Below are positions 17,138 to 26,186 of a stretch of 64,000 bases of DNA, piece after piece; position 1 is the stretch's first letter, and the number at the start of each line of letters is the position of its first letter. The position numbers were made by a program, and so were the translations under genes. The notes under the pieces are model-generated. The model searched no databases, was not told the DNA's origin, and saw only the letters and a program-made list of their open reading frames with translations. This DNA comes from Spirosoma telluris. GTDB lineage: Bacteria; Bacteroidota; Bacteroidia; Cytophagales; Spirosomataceae. The DNA lies in contig QLII01000001.1 of the NCBI GenBank assembly GCA_003259005.1, positions 3,612,501 to 3,676,500 on the forward strand, read 5' to 3'.

Positions 17138-18403
17138 ATGCCACCACCTATACAACCTCTACCAATCAATGCACACCTCAACCAATACGAGAAACAAGCA
17201 GAGGAACTTTTAACTACGTACCAATCCGCAGATGCGCAACGGGTTCATCAGATTCTGGAACATGACCTGAGTTTTCGCCACTGGCCCGAATCAATTAGTC
17301 AGGACAAAGAATTTACACTGGCCGATGCTCAACAGCTTATTGCCCGCGTATATGGATTCGAGAGTTGGGGACAGCTGACACATTATGTCGATCAGGTAAC
17401 GCAGGAGAATTCAGCAGTCTGGCAATTTGAAGCCGCCGTAGACGCCCTTGTTACTGGTAACATAGCCACCCTTGAATCGCTACTGCTCACAAATCCGAAT
17501 TTGATTCGGATGCGTTCGATGCGGGTGCATCAGGCCATGCTGCTTCACTATATCGGGGCCAATGGTGTTGAAAACTACCGACAGAAGTCGCCCAGAAATG
17601 CTGTTGAGATAGCCCGCCTATTGCTCAAAGCGGGTGCCGAAGTCGATGCCCTAGCCGACACCTATGGCAAAGGCACAACGCTGGGACTGGTGGCAACAAG
17701 CATCCATCCCAGGCGGGCGGGCGTACAAATTCCACTCATCGACACCCTTCTGAATTATGGGGCTTCGGTAGATGGTGTATCAACGGGCTGGCCACCGCTG
17801 ATGGCAGCTCTGGCGAACGGATGCCCGGAAGCCGCCGAAACACTCCGGCGAAATGGTGCCCGTGTCGATAGTATCGTTGCTGCCGCCGGACTGGGGCGAC
17901 TTAAACTGGTGCAGAGCTTTTTTACGGAAGATGGGCATTTCAAAACCAACGAGTCCGATACACCAGCCTGGGGAATACATAAAGAGCCATCGGCACAACT
18001 GGAAAGCGCCTTCTTGTATGCCTGCACCTATGGCCATATCGACGTGGTTAGTTTTCTGCTAAGCCGGGATGTTGACCCAAATGCACAGGACACGGATGGA
18101 CAAACCAGTTTGCATTGCGCGGTATTGGGTGGGCAACTCAATCTGGTGAAGTGGCTCCTGGAACGCAATAATCCGCTCGAAGTCCGTAACGTCTACGGCG
18201 GTACCGTATTAGGCCAGGCTCTATGGTGTCTCGCTAACGGAAACCCCGAGCTTGATTACGCTCCCATTATCGACGCATTACTAAGCGCGGGGGCCACGAT
18301 TGAACCGGGAACCCTGAACTGGCTGGCACAACAGGTGACGCTATCGTCCACCAAAAGGATGCGTATTGAACACCTACTTCGGCAATATGGAGCGGCATCA
18401 TGA
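17138..18403 (+). CDS. Ankyrin-repeat protein
   Basis: 421 aa, soluble. The first about 90 residues (HQILEHDLSFRHWP, ADAQQLIARVYGFESWGQLTHYV) form a helical head common in soil-bacterial ankyrin proteins. Ankyrin repeats follow, clearest as ARLLLKAGAEVDALAD, DTLLNYGASVDGVSTGWPPLMAA, AFLYACTYGHIDVVSFLLSRDVDPN and GQTSLHCAVLGGQLNLVKWLLE. Ankyrins mediate protein binding; the partner is unknown. It starts 100 bp after the small-protein gene, beyond a terminator, so it is likely independent of the PARP cassette. The next 380 bp (18404-18784) hold only a hairpin and no convincing gene. Confidence 0.85.
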   Translation: MPPPIQPLPINAHLNQYEKQAEELLTTYQSADAQRVHQILEHDLSFRHWPESISQDKEFTLADAQQLIARVYGFESWGQLTHYVDQVTQENSAVWQFEAAVDALVTGNIATLESLLLTNPNLIRMRSMRVHQAMLLHYIGANGVENYRQKSPRNAVEIARLLLKAGAEVDALADTYGKGTTLGLVATSIHPRRAGVQIPLIDTLLNYGASVDGVSTGWPPLMAALANGCPEAAETLRRNGARVDSIVAAAGLGRLKLVQSFFTEDGHFKTNESDTPAWGIHKEPSAQLESAFLYACTYGHIDVVSFLLSRDVDPNAQDTDGQTSLHCAVLGGQLNLVKWLLERNNPLEVRNVYGGTVLGQALWCLANGNPELDYAPIIDALLSAGATIEPGTLNWLAQQVTLSSTKRMRIEHLLRQYGAAS

Positions 18404-18612
18404 TGAGTTGCTGGACGGTAAGAAAAACTATTCGAATGGTACAACAGGGCATTAAATTTAGTCGTCACCTCTACTGGCTCCACCTGAACCTAGTCGGTTC
18501 ACTGATTTACCAATCCAGTTTAGTCTGCTGGACCTATCAACCCATAGCACGATCTGTGGTTTGTCGGTTCATGAAGCAGGTGTTACGGTTGCGGTGAAGG
18601 CAAGGGTTCCCA

Positions 18613-18689
18613 TTTTTTGTCATCTCGACGCAAGGAGAGATCTCAAGGTGGCGATTTAAGATCTCTCCTTGCGTCGAGATGACAAAAAA
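18613..18689. repeat. GTCATCTCGAC-family perfect hairpin
   Basis: Perfect 31-bp arms at 18613-18643 and 18659-18689 (TTTTTTGTCATCTCGACGCA outer part) with a 15-nt loop. Same family as 16368-16443, differing mainly in the stem sequence after GTCAT, where changes are compensated on the other arm. Confidence 0.85.
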
Positions 18690-18784
18690 CGCGGACAAAA
18701 ACAATGCAAAAAGAACTGTGACGGGTTCTAAAATGTGCTAATTTGTACGCTTGTGCCAGTCCAGCCTTTACCCCCACTCTTTTT

Positions 18785-20400
18785 ATGAACAGACGGAGTT
18801 TTGTTAAAGCCAGTTCAGTCCTCTCGGTCTCAGCCTCTGCGCTGACAGCCTGCTCATCGCCAAAATCGGAAAGTCCGACAAACGATACGTCTTCTTTTGC
18901 CGATGAGTTTGCACTCAATGAACTCACCATCAGCGACCTACAGAAGAAAATGCAGTCGGGCGACTACACGTCCGAAGCCATCACCCAACTTTATCTGGAT
19001 CGGATTCAGGCCATCGACAAAAAAGGGCCTCGTCTGAATGCCGTGATTGAACTCAATCCCGATGCGTTGACCATCGCCAAAACGATGGATCAGGAACGAA
19101 AGGACAGCAAACTTCGGGGTCCCATGCATGGCATTCCTGTACTCATCAAGGACAACATCGATACGGGTGATCAAATGATGACCACCGCCGGTGCTTTAGC
19201 GTTAGAAGGCCATAAAGCGACCAAAGACGCCTTTATTGTCACCCAACTACGGAAGGCGGGGGCGGTTATACTGGGAAAAACCAACCTGAGCGAGTGGGCC
19301 AACTTCCGCTCGACCCGCTCCAGTAGTGGCTGGAGTAGCCGGGGTGGTCAAACCCGAAATCCCTATGTGCTGGATCGAAGTCCGTGCGGCTCCAGTTCAG
19401 GCTCTGGCTCGGCGGCCTCAGCGAACCTGTGCGCTGTTGCCGTAGGCACTGAAACGGACGGTTCCATCATTGCCCCCTCCTCATTTTGTGGACTGGTTGG
19501 CCTCAAACCAACGGTCGGGTTAGTCAGTCGTAGTGGTATTATTCCCATATCGCAAACGCAGGATACCGCCGGCCCATGACCCGCACCGTAACCGATGCGG
19601 CCATTTTGCTGGGTGCGCTGGTAGGCGTTGATCCAGACGATGCCGTTACGGGCGAAAGTCAGGGCAAGAGCGTAGCTGATTATACAAAATTCTTACAGGC
19701 TACAGGGTTGTCGGGCAAGCGTATTGGGATTGAGAAATCATTCCTAAAGGGGCATGAAGCTGTCGTTGGCTTGTACAAAGAAGCCATTGAGGTACTGAAA
19801 AAACAGGGCGCTACCATCGTGGAAGTGGAGTTGATGAAAGGGCTTCAGGACATGGGCGGTGCCGAATTTACCGTACTGCAATATGAGTTCAAAGACGGCG
19901 TAAACCGGTATCTGTCCAGGGCCAATGCACAGGTGAAATCCCTGGCTGATGTAATTGCCTTTAATCAGAAGAACGCGGCCAAAGCCATGCCTTTCTTCAA
20001 ACAGGAAACGCTGGAAAGCAGTGAAGCCAAAAGTGATTTGTCTAGTAAAGAATACACCGAAGCGCTCGCCAAAACGCGCAACTGGCGTCAACGAATCGAC
20101 AAACTAATGGCTGCTAACAAACTCGATGCCATTGGCGGCACCAGCATCGGTTTTGCCGGTTGCATCGACCTGATCAACGGCGACTACGACACCGGCTTTT
20201 ACTTCTGTCCACCAGCCGCCATGGCCGGTTACCCCCACCTTACGATCCCGATGGGCACCGTTCATGGGCTACCCGTCGGCATTTCGCTCATCGCCAGCGC
20301 GTATCAGGAAGGCGCTTTACTGGCCATGGGTTATGCCTATGAACAGGCCTCGAAGAAGCGAGTGCGGCCAGGGTTTATGAAGTCAACGATTCTGGGGTGA
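18785..20400 (+). CDS. Amidase-signature family amidase, exported, one frameshift
   Basis: Starts MNRRSFVKASSVLSVSASALTAC: a twin-arginine-like N-terminus with a lipobox LTAC, so probably an exported lipoprotein. The amidase-signature core follows: GIPVLIKDNIDT with the catalytic Lys, then GSSSGSGSAASANLCAVAVG with the cis-Ser and nucleophile Ser positions, and ETDGSIIAPSSFCGLVGLKP. The frame ends in GP at 19579 and resumes MTRTVTDAAILLGALVG; one more C in the CCC run at 19575 restores GPMTRTV, the standard family sequence. Joined length about 537 aa. It hydrolyses an amide bond; the substrate is unknown. Confidence 0.9.
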
Positions 20401-20504
20401 AAACAAGAGCACATCTATTTACCCTGGAAAAGGTTAAGCGGTACTTCCTGCAAGGCAACCAGATATGATCTTTTGACGTTATATTAGCGAATCGAACGTA
20501 TGTG

Positions 20505-20654
20505 ATGATGAAAACTGCAACCAAACCCAGTAAAGTCCCGTCAGATAAAAGGCCCAAATCGAACTTGAAAGCGGCTTTGGGTAAATACAAAAGCATCATT
20601 GTGGAAAAGGATGGTTGTTGGGATGAAGACCTAAAAAAGACCATCCCTGATTGA
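20505..20654 (+). CDS. Small antitoxin of VapBC-like pair
   Basis: 49 aa, basic N-terminal half (TKPSKVPSDKRPKSNLKAAL), then KYKSIIVEKDGCWDEDLKKTIPD. Too short for many gene callers. Its TGA overlaps the ATG of the PIN-domain toxin (20654), the classic toxin-antitoxin overlap. The sequence is not a recognised VapB/Phd type; the assignment rests on position and size. It probably binds and masks the toxin. Confidence 0.6.
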   Translation: MMKTATKPSKVPSDKRPKSNLKAALGKYKSIIVEKDGCWDEDLKKTIPD

Positions 20655-21064
20655 TGAAGTATTTATTGGATACTCATATTCTTATCTGGCTTCTTACCGA
20701 TAATCCTAAACTCAGTTCTACTAGTAGAGTTATTCTCGCTGACGAAACCAATGAGTTCTTCTTTAGCACAGAGAGTGTCCGAGAAATGATTCTAAAGGCG
20801 AAAACGGGAAAATTAACATTACCTGCTGGTATTGATTTGTTGCTCTTCGAATTGCAGGATGAGTATGGCATTCGCCTATTGACAGTTAAGCCAAAACACC
20901 TAAAGCAACTCTATGCTTTAGAAACACCTGCCAATCATAAAGACCCGTTTGACCATCTACTGATTTGTCAGGCCATCGCTGAAAAACTGATTATGATCAG
21001 CGCAGACCGTAACTTTCCTCACTATCGGATTCAGGGTCTCCAGTTGGCAGAAAATGATGTTTAG
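20654..21064 (+). CDS. vapC: PIN-domain toxin, VapC family
   Basis: 136 aa. MKYLLDTHILIWLL gives the first catalytic Asp (D6), HKDPFDHLLICQA the third acidic position and ISADRNFPHY the last, as in VapC-type PIN RNases (COG3744 group). A Glu in STESVREM fits the second. It presumably cleaves RNA when its antitoxin is degraded. The ATG overlaps the antitoxin stop; the ORF could be extended one codon to a TTG at 20651 but the ATG is preferred. It ends 1 bp before the end of the convergent hydrolase gene. Confidence 0.85.
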   Translation: MKYLLDTHILIWLLTDNPKLSSTSRVILADETNEFFFSTESVREMILKAKTGKLTLPAGIDLLLFELQDEYGIRLLTVKPKHLKQLYALETPANHKDPFDHLLICQAIAEKLIMISADRNFPHYRIQGLQLAENDV

Positions 21065-21065
21065 G

Positions 21066-22163
21066 CTATCGGGATGGTGGTGCGTTATCGAAGAGGAAAT
21101 TGCGGATATGTTCATTGAGAAAGGTAGCATCGGCGGGATTGCTGGCAGCGCCCGCAGTATGTCCCCACAAGGAGGGAATGGGTATTAATTGCACACCCGG
21201 TATAAAGGCCGCTTCATATTGGGCATCGCCCAGTGGGAAATATAAGTCGGTGGCGGAAGGCATATACAAAACCGGTACCTGAATGGATCGTAGGGCCGAC
21301 TCGACATTTCCCGCAAATCCCTCGGTCGCTCCTACATCATGCCGCTCCCAGGTACGCATTTGCAGGATCAGGTCGTTGGCATCCGCCCCCTCAATGAAGT
21401 GCGTTCGATAGTTTTCGAGCACTTGGTCAAACGTAGTGCCGGGCTTGGCGCGGGCACGCCATAATTCCCGACGCCACCACTCCTGCGAGTAGAGCCACCC
21501 AGTCCAGACAACGGCGAATGCCTGAAGACCTTTGGTGGGCGGACTTGTGTAATCGCCATTCTTAAACGAGTCATCGGCGGTTAGCGCAGCGATCTGGCCT
21601 TCCAGACGAACCACTCCATGCGGATAGGTTTTTGCCGTTCCCGACGTCGCGACAATACGATTGGCAAACCTGGGATAACTCACTGCCCACTGAAACGCCT
21701 GCTGGGCACCCATCGAGAACCCCACAATGGCAGTCAGGTGCGAAATCTTCAACTGATCGGTCAGTAATTGATGGACGGCCTTCACATTATCCCGAATCGT
21801 CAGGATCGGGAATCGGGGGCCGTGAAAGGGTTCAGCCGTATTACTGGGCGAGGAGGAGCGTCCATTCCCAAAGAGTTCGGTAGCCACCAGGAAGTATTTG
21901 GTTGTATCCAGCGCCTTGCCGGGACCGATCAGCCACTCATAGCCCCGATACGTAGCCATGTAGTGCGACGGGAGGAGTATGGCATTATCAAGAGCCTGAT
22001 TCAGATGCCCATAGGTGCCATAGACAATACGCGCTTTGGGTAACGTAACGCCGGTTTCGGTTTGGAAATTGTCGATAACAAACTCCTTCCGATTATCGGG
22101 TTTTGTCGATTGAGCCCATACCAATTGGGTCACCAACAGCAACAGTACTATCTTTTTCATCAT
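21066..22163 (-). CDS. Secreted alpha/beta hydrolase, homoserine O-acetyltransferase-like
   Basis: 365 aa with a signal peptide (KKIVLLLLVTQLVWAQ). The fold resembles the MetX/HTA branch of alpha/beta hydrolases: ARIVYGTYGHLN, ILLPSHYMATYRGYEWLIGPG, a nucleophile elbow GFSMGAQQAF, Asp in PSATDLYFP and His in WGHTAGAASNP. A secreted form is unlikely to make O-acetylhomoserine, so a periplasmic esterase or acyltransferase is more likely. Intact and apparently monocistronic. About 500 bp upstream is AT-rich and non-coding, apart from palindromes described separately. Confidence 0.8.
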   Translation of the reverse strand: MMKKIVLLLLVTQLVWAQSTKPDNRKEFVIDNFQTETGVTLPKARIVYGTYGHLNQALDNAILLPSHYMATYRGYEWLIGPGKALDTTKYFLVATELFGNGRSSSPSNTAEPFHGPRFPILTIRDNVKAVHQLLTDQLKISHLTAIVGFSMGAQQAFQWAVSYPRFANRIVATSGTAKTYPHGVVRLEGQIAALTADDSFKNGDYTSPPTKGLQAFAVVWTGWLYSQEWWRRELWRARAKPGTTFDQVLENYRTHFIEGADANDLILQMRTWERHDVGATEGFAGNVESALRSIQVPVLYMPSATDLYFPLGDAQYEAAFIPGVQLIPIPSLWGHTAGAASNPADATFLNEHIRNFLFDNAPPSR

Positions 22164-22358
22164 CGAATGGAATAGGGCGTTGAGTCAAAAATAACGCCAA
22201 TCCACGGGTATCCTTCTACGATGTTGTAGAAACTTCAGCAACGGAAATCAATCTGGCAGTTGTGGGGCGCAACGTAGAGAGAGGATTGCTAGTTGACCCA
22301 CTCGTTGGTAGCCAATAAATCAGCAGTCAGGGTTTGTAGAGTTGTTGATTCCGAGTAT

Positions 22359-22466
22359 CTAACCTTAAAATAGGCGTTTATTAAGGTTAGCTGGCATGGT
22401 TGGCATTAAAACTGATGGTTATACTAGCAACTAACCTCTAAACAGGCATTTTTTGAGGTTCACTAG
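22359..22466. repeat. Two related 34-nt hairpins in the AT-rich gap
   Basis: Copy 1: CTAACCTTAA (22359-22368) and TTAAGGTTAG (22381-22390), a perfect 10-bp stem with 12-nt loop. Copy 2: AACCTC (22433-22438) and GAGGTT (22455-22460). Aligned, both read AACCT..AAA.AGGC.TTT.TT.AGGTT, so they are direct repeats of one hairpin about 70 bp apart. They lie in the 500-bp gap before the AAA ATPase/protease module. The rest of the gap is AT-rich without coding signal. Confidence 0.5.
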
Positions 22467-22649
22467 TAATAAATCTTAACTTAACAACTCTGTAGCTAGG
22501 CCACATATTAATAAATTTCTCTGAAAACTGAGTTATATTTTTTTCACCAGATAGCCCTATTTATAGCCATAAGCAGTAGATAATTACGTTATTTTACATT
22601 AAATTGGAGTAGATATAAGTAGCAAAATTCTCCCTCAAAACCATCATAT

Positions 22650-22665
22650 AACGGAAATTTCCGTT
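22650..22665. promoter_or_regulatory. 16-bp perfect palindrome before the AAA ATPase gene
   Basis: AACGGAAATTTCCGTT is a perfect palindrome ending 10 bp before the ATG at 22676. Its place at the translation or transcription start suggests an operator for autoregulation. The regulator is unknown. Confidence 0.45.
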
Positions 22666-22675
22666 GCAAACGATA

Positions 22676-23665
22676 ATGAATCAAGACCTAATGACTCGTT
22701 TATTTCGCTCTATTGAGGGCGACCGAGACGATGACATCGTAAAGGTGGCATATCGGATTGTGGAAGACGAGCGCAATAAGGGACATGATCGACTGGCTGA
22801 TCGTCTAACCGACATTTTAGAAAAAAATCTTAAACGGCAGGGCTTTCAAGGCGAATTAAAGCGGCTAATACCACAGGGCGTATCAATCCCTACGGACACA
22901 CGTAATAAGATGCCTTTGGCTACGCCAGTCGAGCGCGACTTGTTACGGCATGAGATGGTGCTTCCTACGGACATCGAAGCAAAAATTCAGCGAATTGAGA
23001 AAGAATATGTAGCTCGAGAAAGGTTGGCTCGATACGGATTAAAGCCCAAGAAAAAGATTTTGCTTTACGGGCATCCAGGATGCGGAAAAAGCATGAGTGC
23101 TGAGCGAATCGCGTGGAATATTGGTTTGCCATTCCTAAAAGTTCGATTTGAAGCCATTATTTCGTCATATTTAGGGGAGTCAGCCACTAATCTTACAAAG
23201 TTGTTTGAGTCATTAAAGACTTATCCATGCGTATTATTATTAGACGAATTCGATTTTATTGCTCAGTCTCGAACAACTACGCAAGACGTAGGTGAAATGC
23301 ATCGAGTAGTAAATATTCTACTGAATCTTCTTGAGGAATATAACGCTCCAGGTTTGATCATAGCAACGACAAATTTGGAGGGTAATATCGATAAAGCTTT
23401 GTTTAGGAGATTTGATGATATTATTGAAATACCCTTGCCACAAGAACGAGAAATAGACTGTTTATTGAAAATGACTTTGTCGGCCTTCCGATTGAGTGAT
23501 CAGATAGATTGGCCGAAAGTTGTTACTTATATGGAAGGCTTTTCGGCAGCTCTTATCGTGAAAATTGCTCAGGATGCAGCGAAAATGAGTGTTATAGCAG
23601 GAAAGGATCAACTATCACAAGAACTCATATGGCAGGCAACTAAGGAGAACAGTCAGTACAAATAA
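22676..23665 (+). CDS. AAA+ ATPase of a subtilase-associated module
   Basis: 329 aa. Walker A GHPGCGKS (residues 132-139), Walker B CVLLLDEFD, sensor-1 ATTN, and arginine-finger candidates in LFRRFDDI place it in the classical AAA clade (PF00004). The N-terminal 120 residues are helical (DDDIVKVAYRIVEDERNKGHDRLADRLTDILEKNL). ATG 22676 is preferred to TTG 22664. The gene is visibly AT-richer than genes on either side of the module. It lies 9 bp before a subtilisin-like protease gene, so the two are very likely one functional unit in which the ATPase feeds or controls the protease. Confidence 0.85.
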   Translation: MNQDLMTRLFRSIEGDRDDDIVKVAYRIVEDERNKGHDRLADRLTDILEKNLKRQGFQGELKRLIPQGVSIPTDTRNKMPLATPVERDLLRHEMVLPTDIEAKIQRIEKEYVARERLARYGLKPKKKILLYGHPGCGKSMSAERIAWNIGLPFLKVRFEAIISSYLGESATNLTKLFESLKTYPCVLLLDEFDFIAQSRTTTQDVGEMHRVVNILLNLLEEYNAPGLIIATTNLEGNIDKALFRRFDDIIEIPLPQEREIDCLLKMTLSAFRLSDQIDWPKVVTYMEGFSAALIVKIAQDAAKMSVIAGKDQLSQELIWQATKENSQYK

Positions 23666-23674
23666 TGGCTCTGT

Positions 23675-26182
23675 ATGGGATTTGAACATTTGTCGCTTCG
23701 CGAAAAAAAAGTAGGTAAACCTAAAGCACCTCAGTTCAAAAAAAAAGTTAGTGAAGGAACTGCACAGCGAAACCGAAATTTTGGCCAACATGGAGCTGCT
23801 TTACGCCAGAGCTATAGTAATGTGCAAGGAGACTGGACCAATCTTCTAGCAGAAAGGCAAGCCTTAGGCATGCCACCTGTCCTAAATCCCAACCAAATTC
23901 CTGTTTTCTTACGTATCGATCCAAGCGAATTTGATATTGAATTTATTAAGAAAACTTTCAATATCGAAATTATCTCAGAACAAGGTAATGGTTACATTAT
24001 AGGTGTCAGTACAGATAATTTTATTGGCCTTGAGGATAAGATTCAACGTTTTTTAAATCAACGGCGTGGAGGAGGTAGAGTTCCACTCTTGTGGAGTATT
24101 GAGTCTGGCAACCAGTGGCGTATTGATGAGATTTTATCCGAATCTCTACTTGCTAAATGGGGGTTAATTGACGACCGAGTTGTTTATCAAGTAGATGTAG
24201 GAATCGCTTGTAATGTAGTGGGAAATGACCCTCCTAAGCCTAGGCAGTTTGAAACAGATGATTCGTACGCATCAAGATTAGATGAATGGCGTAATGCACG
24301 TAGTGAATTATACGATACCCGATCAATGCAGCGACAGAATGATTTTGATCGTTTTCTTGTGGGTATCGAAGGACGTAGAGTAGGTTCAATTATTGACTTA
24401 AACGACAGTTTTGGCTGTCGTATAGAGCTGACCGGTGCAGGATTGAAGGACTTAGTGCTAACATATCCTTATTTATTCGATGTTAGTGAAGTCCCCATAA
24501 TTAATATACCGGATTCGGGAAACAGCACGCTGCCTAACGTGTTTGGAGCTACTATAACAGCCCCAATGCCCAATGCTCCAAAGGTATGTGTGATTGATAG
24601 TGGCATTATGGAGGGTCATCAGCTTTTATATCCTGCCATTGACAGTACTTCATCATACTGCTTCATTATTGGACAAGAAACTAACGTCGCTGATGAAGTA
24701 AACAATGGGGGCCATGGTACTAAAGTAGCTGGCGCAATCTTATATCCTGATCATATTCCTGATAGCGGAACTTATGAATTGCCCTTTTGGATACAGAATG
24801 CCAAAATTCTGGACAGTTCAAATACTTTATCAGACTCCATGTCGCCTTCTGAGTTAATGATTCAGATTGTCAATCAGTATCGGCCAACGAGGTTATTTAA
24901 TCTATCAGTAGCTTCACGGATTCCTTGCGAGCAAATCCATATGTCAGAGTGGGCGGCTACACTCGATCAACTAATTTGGAAACACGATGTGCTATTTGTA
25001 ACAGCTGTCGGCAATATTCGATTTGCAGAAATTGTAGCGTATTTACAAAGCGCTATTCCTTATCCGAACTATTTACTCGACAGTGCCGGTAGTAGATTAT
25101 CGGAACCATCACAGAGTAGCTTCTCACTGGCTGTAGGCTCTGTTTGTTTAGACAGCTATGAAGATGAAGATCTCCAATCCTTTGGTCAAAAAGACGATCC
25201 CTCTTCTTTCAGCAAAACAGGTCCAGGTATGTGGGGGACTGTTAAACCTGATGTTGTTGAATATGGCGGTGATTGGGTTCGAAAAAAAGTGTTTGATAAT
25301 ACGCTGATAACACAACATACTATATGTCCCCCTTTAGTGAGATCAACACTGCACGGAGGCTCTTTTGTAGGTCGTGATGATAAAGGAACTTCGTTTGCAG
25401 CTCCCAAAGTCACCCATATTCTAGCTGCTCTCCAACAGATATTGCCTAATACGTCATCGGCTATGTTGTATAGAGCCTTATTGGTTCAATCAGCCCGTTT
25501 GCCAAAAGAAAAATTTGTTAGGCCAACTGAAAAAGACCTACGCTTATATGGGTATGGTATTCCTTCAAAAGCACGTGCTTTAGGTAATGAACCTAATCGT
25601 GCTACATTATTCGCATCGGATTTTTTAAGCGGGAGTAAGGCACATATCTACACAGTTTCTATACCTGAGGATATTCGACGACCAGGGGGTGAGTATTCAG
25701 TACTGATAGAAGTTACATTAGCATTTAAAGCTAGACCAAGAAGAACAAGACGTAAAACGAATTCCTACCTATCAACTTGGCTTTCCTGGGAATCAACAAA
25801 AGTCGGCGAAAGCTATGATGTGTTTTCCAAACGGGTAGTGGAGTATCTTGATGGAGAAACCTTTGATGCGATTGAATATAGGCGACGTTCGTATGAATCA
25901 ATGCCATGGAGCATTCGCACAAATGTATCTCATGGAGATGTAAGGGGATTTAAACGCCAGGATAGCACATTACAGAAAGATTGGTGTATTATACCATCTA
26001 ACAAACTTGTCGAGGAGTTTTCTATTGCTATTGTAGGTCACAAAGGTTGGGACAAGGACCCGGATGCTGAAGCTCCTTACTCTATAGTTGTTAGTTTCGA
26101 ATATTTAAATGCGGACATCAACGTTTATGAGCAACTTCGTGTCGCAAACCAGGTTGAGATTCAAATTCAGCAAAAAGTCTAA
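23675..26182 (+). CDS. Cytoplasmic S8 subtilisin-like protease
   Basis: 835 aa without a signal peptide. The subtilase triad is complete: VIDSGI (D308), GGHGTKVAG (H347) and GTSFAAP (S573). An about 290-residue N-terminal domain (VFLRIDPSEFDIEFIKKTFNIEII) and a C-terminal beta-rich domain surround the catalytic core. This size and the adjacent AAA ATPase fit two-gene ATPase/subtilase modules seen in bacterial variable regions and suspected of defence or stress roles. AT-rich codon use like the ATPase gene suggests joint horizontal transfer. Target protein unknown. Confidence 0.9.
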   Translation: MGFEHLSLREKKVGKPKAPQFKKKVSEGTAQRNRNFGQHGAALRQSYSNVQGDWTNLLAERQALGMPPVLNPNQIPVFLRIDPSEFDIEFIKKTFNIEIISEQGNGYIIGVSTDNFIGLEDKIQRFLNQRRGGGRVPLLWSIESGNQWRIDEILSESLLAKWGLIDDRVVYQVDVGIACNVVGNDPPKPRQFETDDSYASRLDEWRNARSELYDTRSMQRQNDFDRFLVGIEGRRVGSIIDLNDSFGCRIELTGAGLKDLVLTYPYLFDVSEVPIINIPDSGNSTLPNVFGATITAPMPNAPKVCVIDSGIMEGHQLLYPAIDSTSSYCFIIGQETNVADEVNNGGHGTKVAGAILYPDHIPDSGTYELPFWIQNAKILDSSNTLSDSMSPSELMIQIVNQYRPTRLFNLSVASRIPCEQIHMSEWAATLDQLIWKHDVLFVTAVGNIRFAEIVAYLQSAIPYPNYLLDSAGSRLSEPSQSSFSLAVGSVCLDSYEDEDLQSFGQKDDPSSFSKTGPGMWGTVKPDVVEYGGDWVRKKVFDNTLITQHTICPPLVRSTLHGGSFVGRDDKGTSFAAPKVTHILAALQQILPNTSSAMLYRALLVQSARLPKEKFVRPTEKDLRLYGYGIPSKARALGNEPNRATLFASDFLSGSKAHIYTVSIPEDIRRPGGEYSVLIEVTLAFKARPRRTRRKTNSYLSTWLSWESTKVGESYDVFSKRVVEYLDGETFDAIEYRRRSYESMPWSIRTNVSHGDVRGFKRQDSTLQKDWCIIPSNKLVEEFSIAIVGHKGWDKDPDAEAPYSIVVSFEYLNADINVYEQLRVANQVEIQIQQKV

Positions 26183-26186
26183 TCGC

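Noticed and set aside
18400..18597. 65-aa ORF starting at the ankyrin gene stop
   Set aside because: No recognisable domain, poor composition, and no context beyond the overlap. Treated as non-coding.
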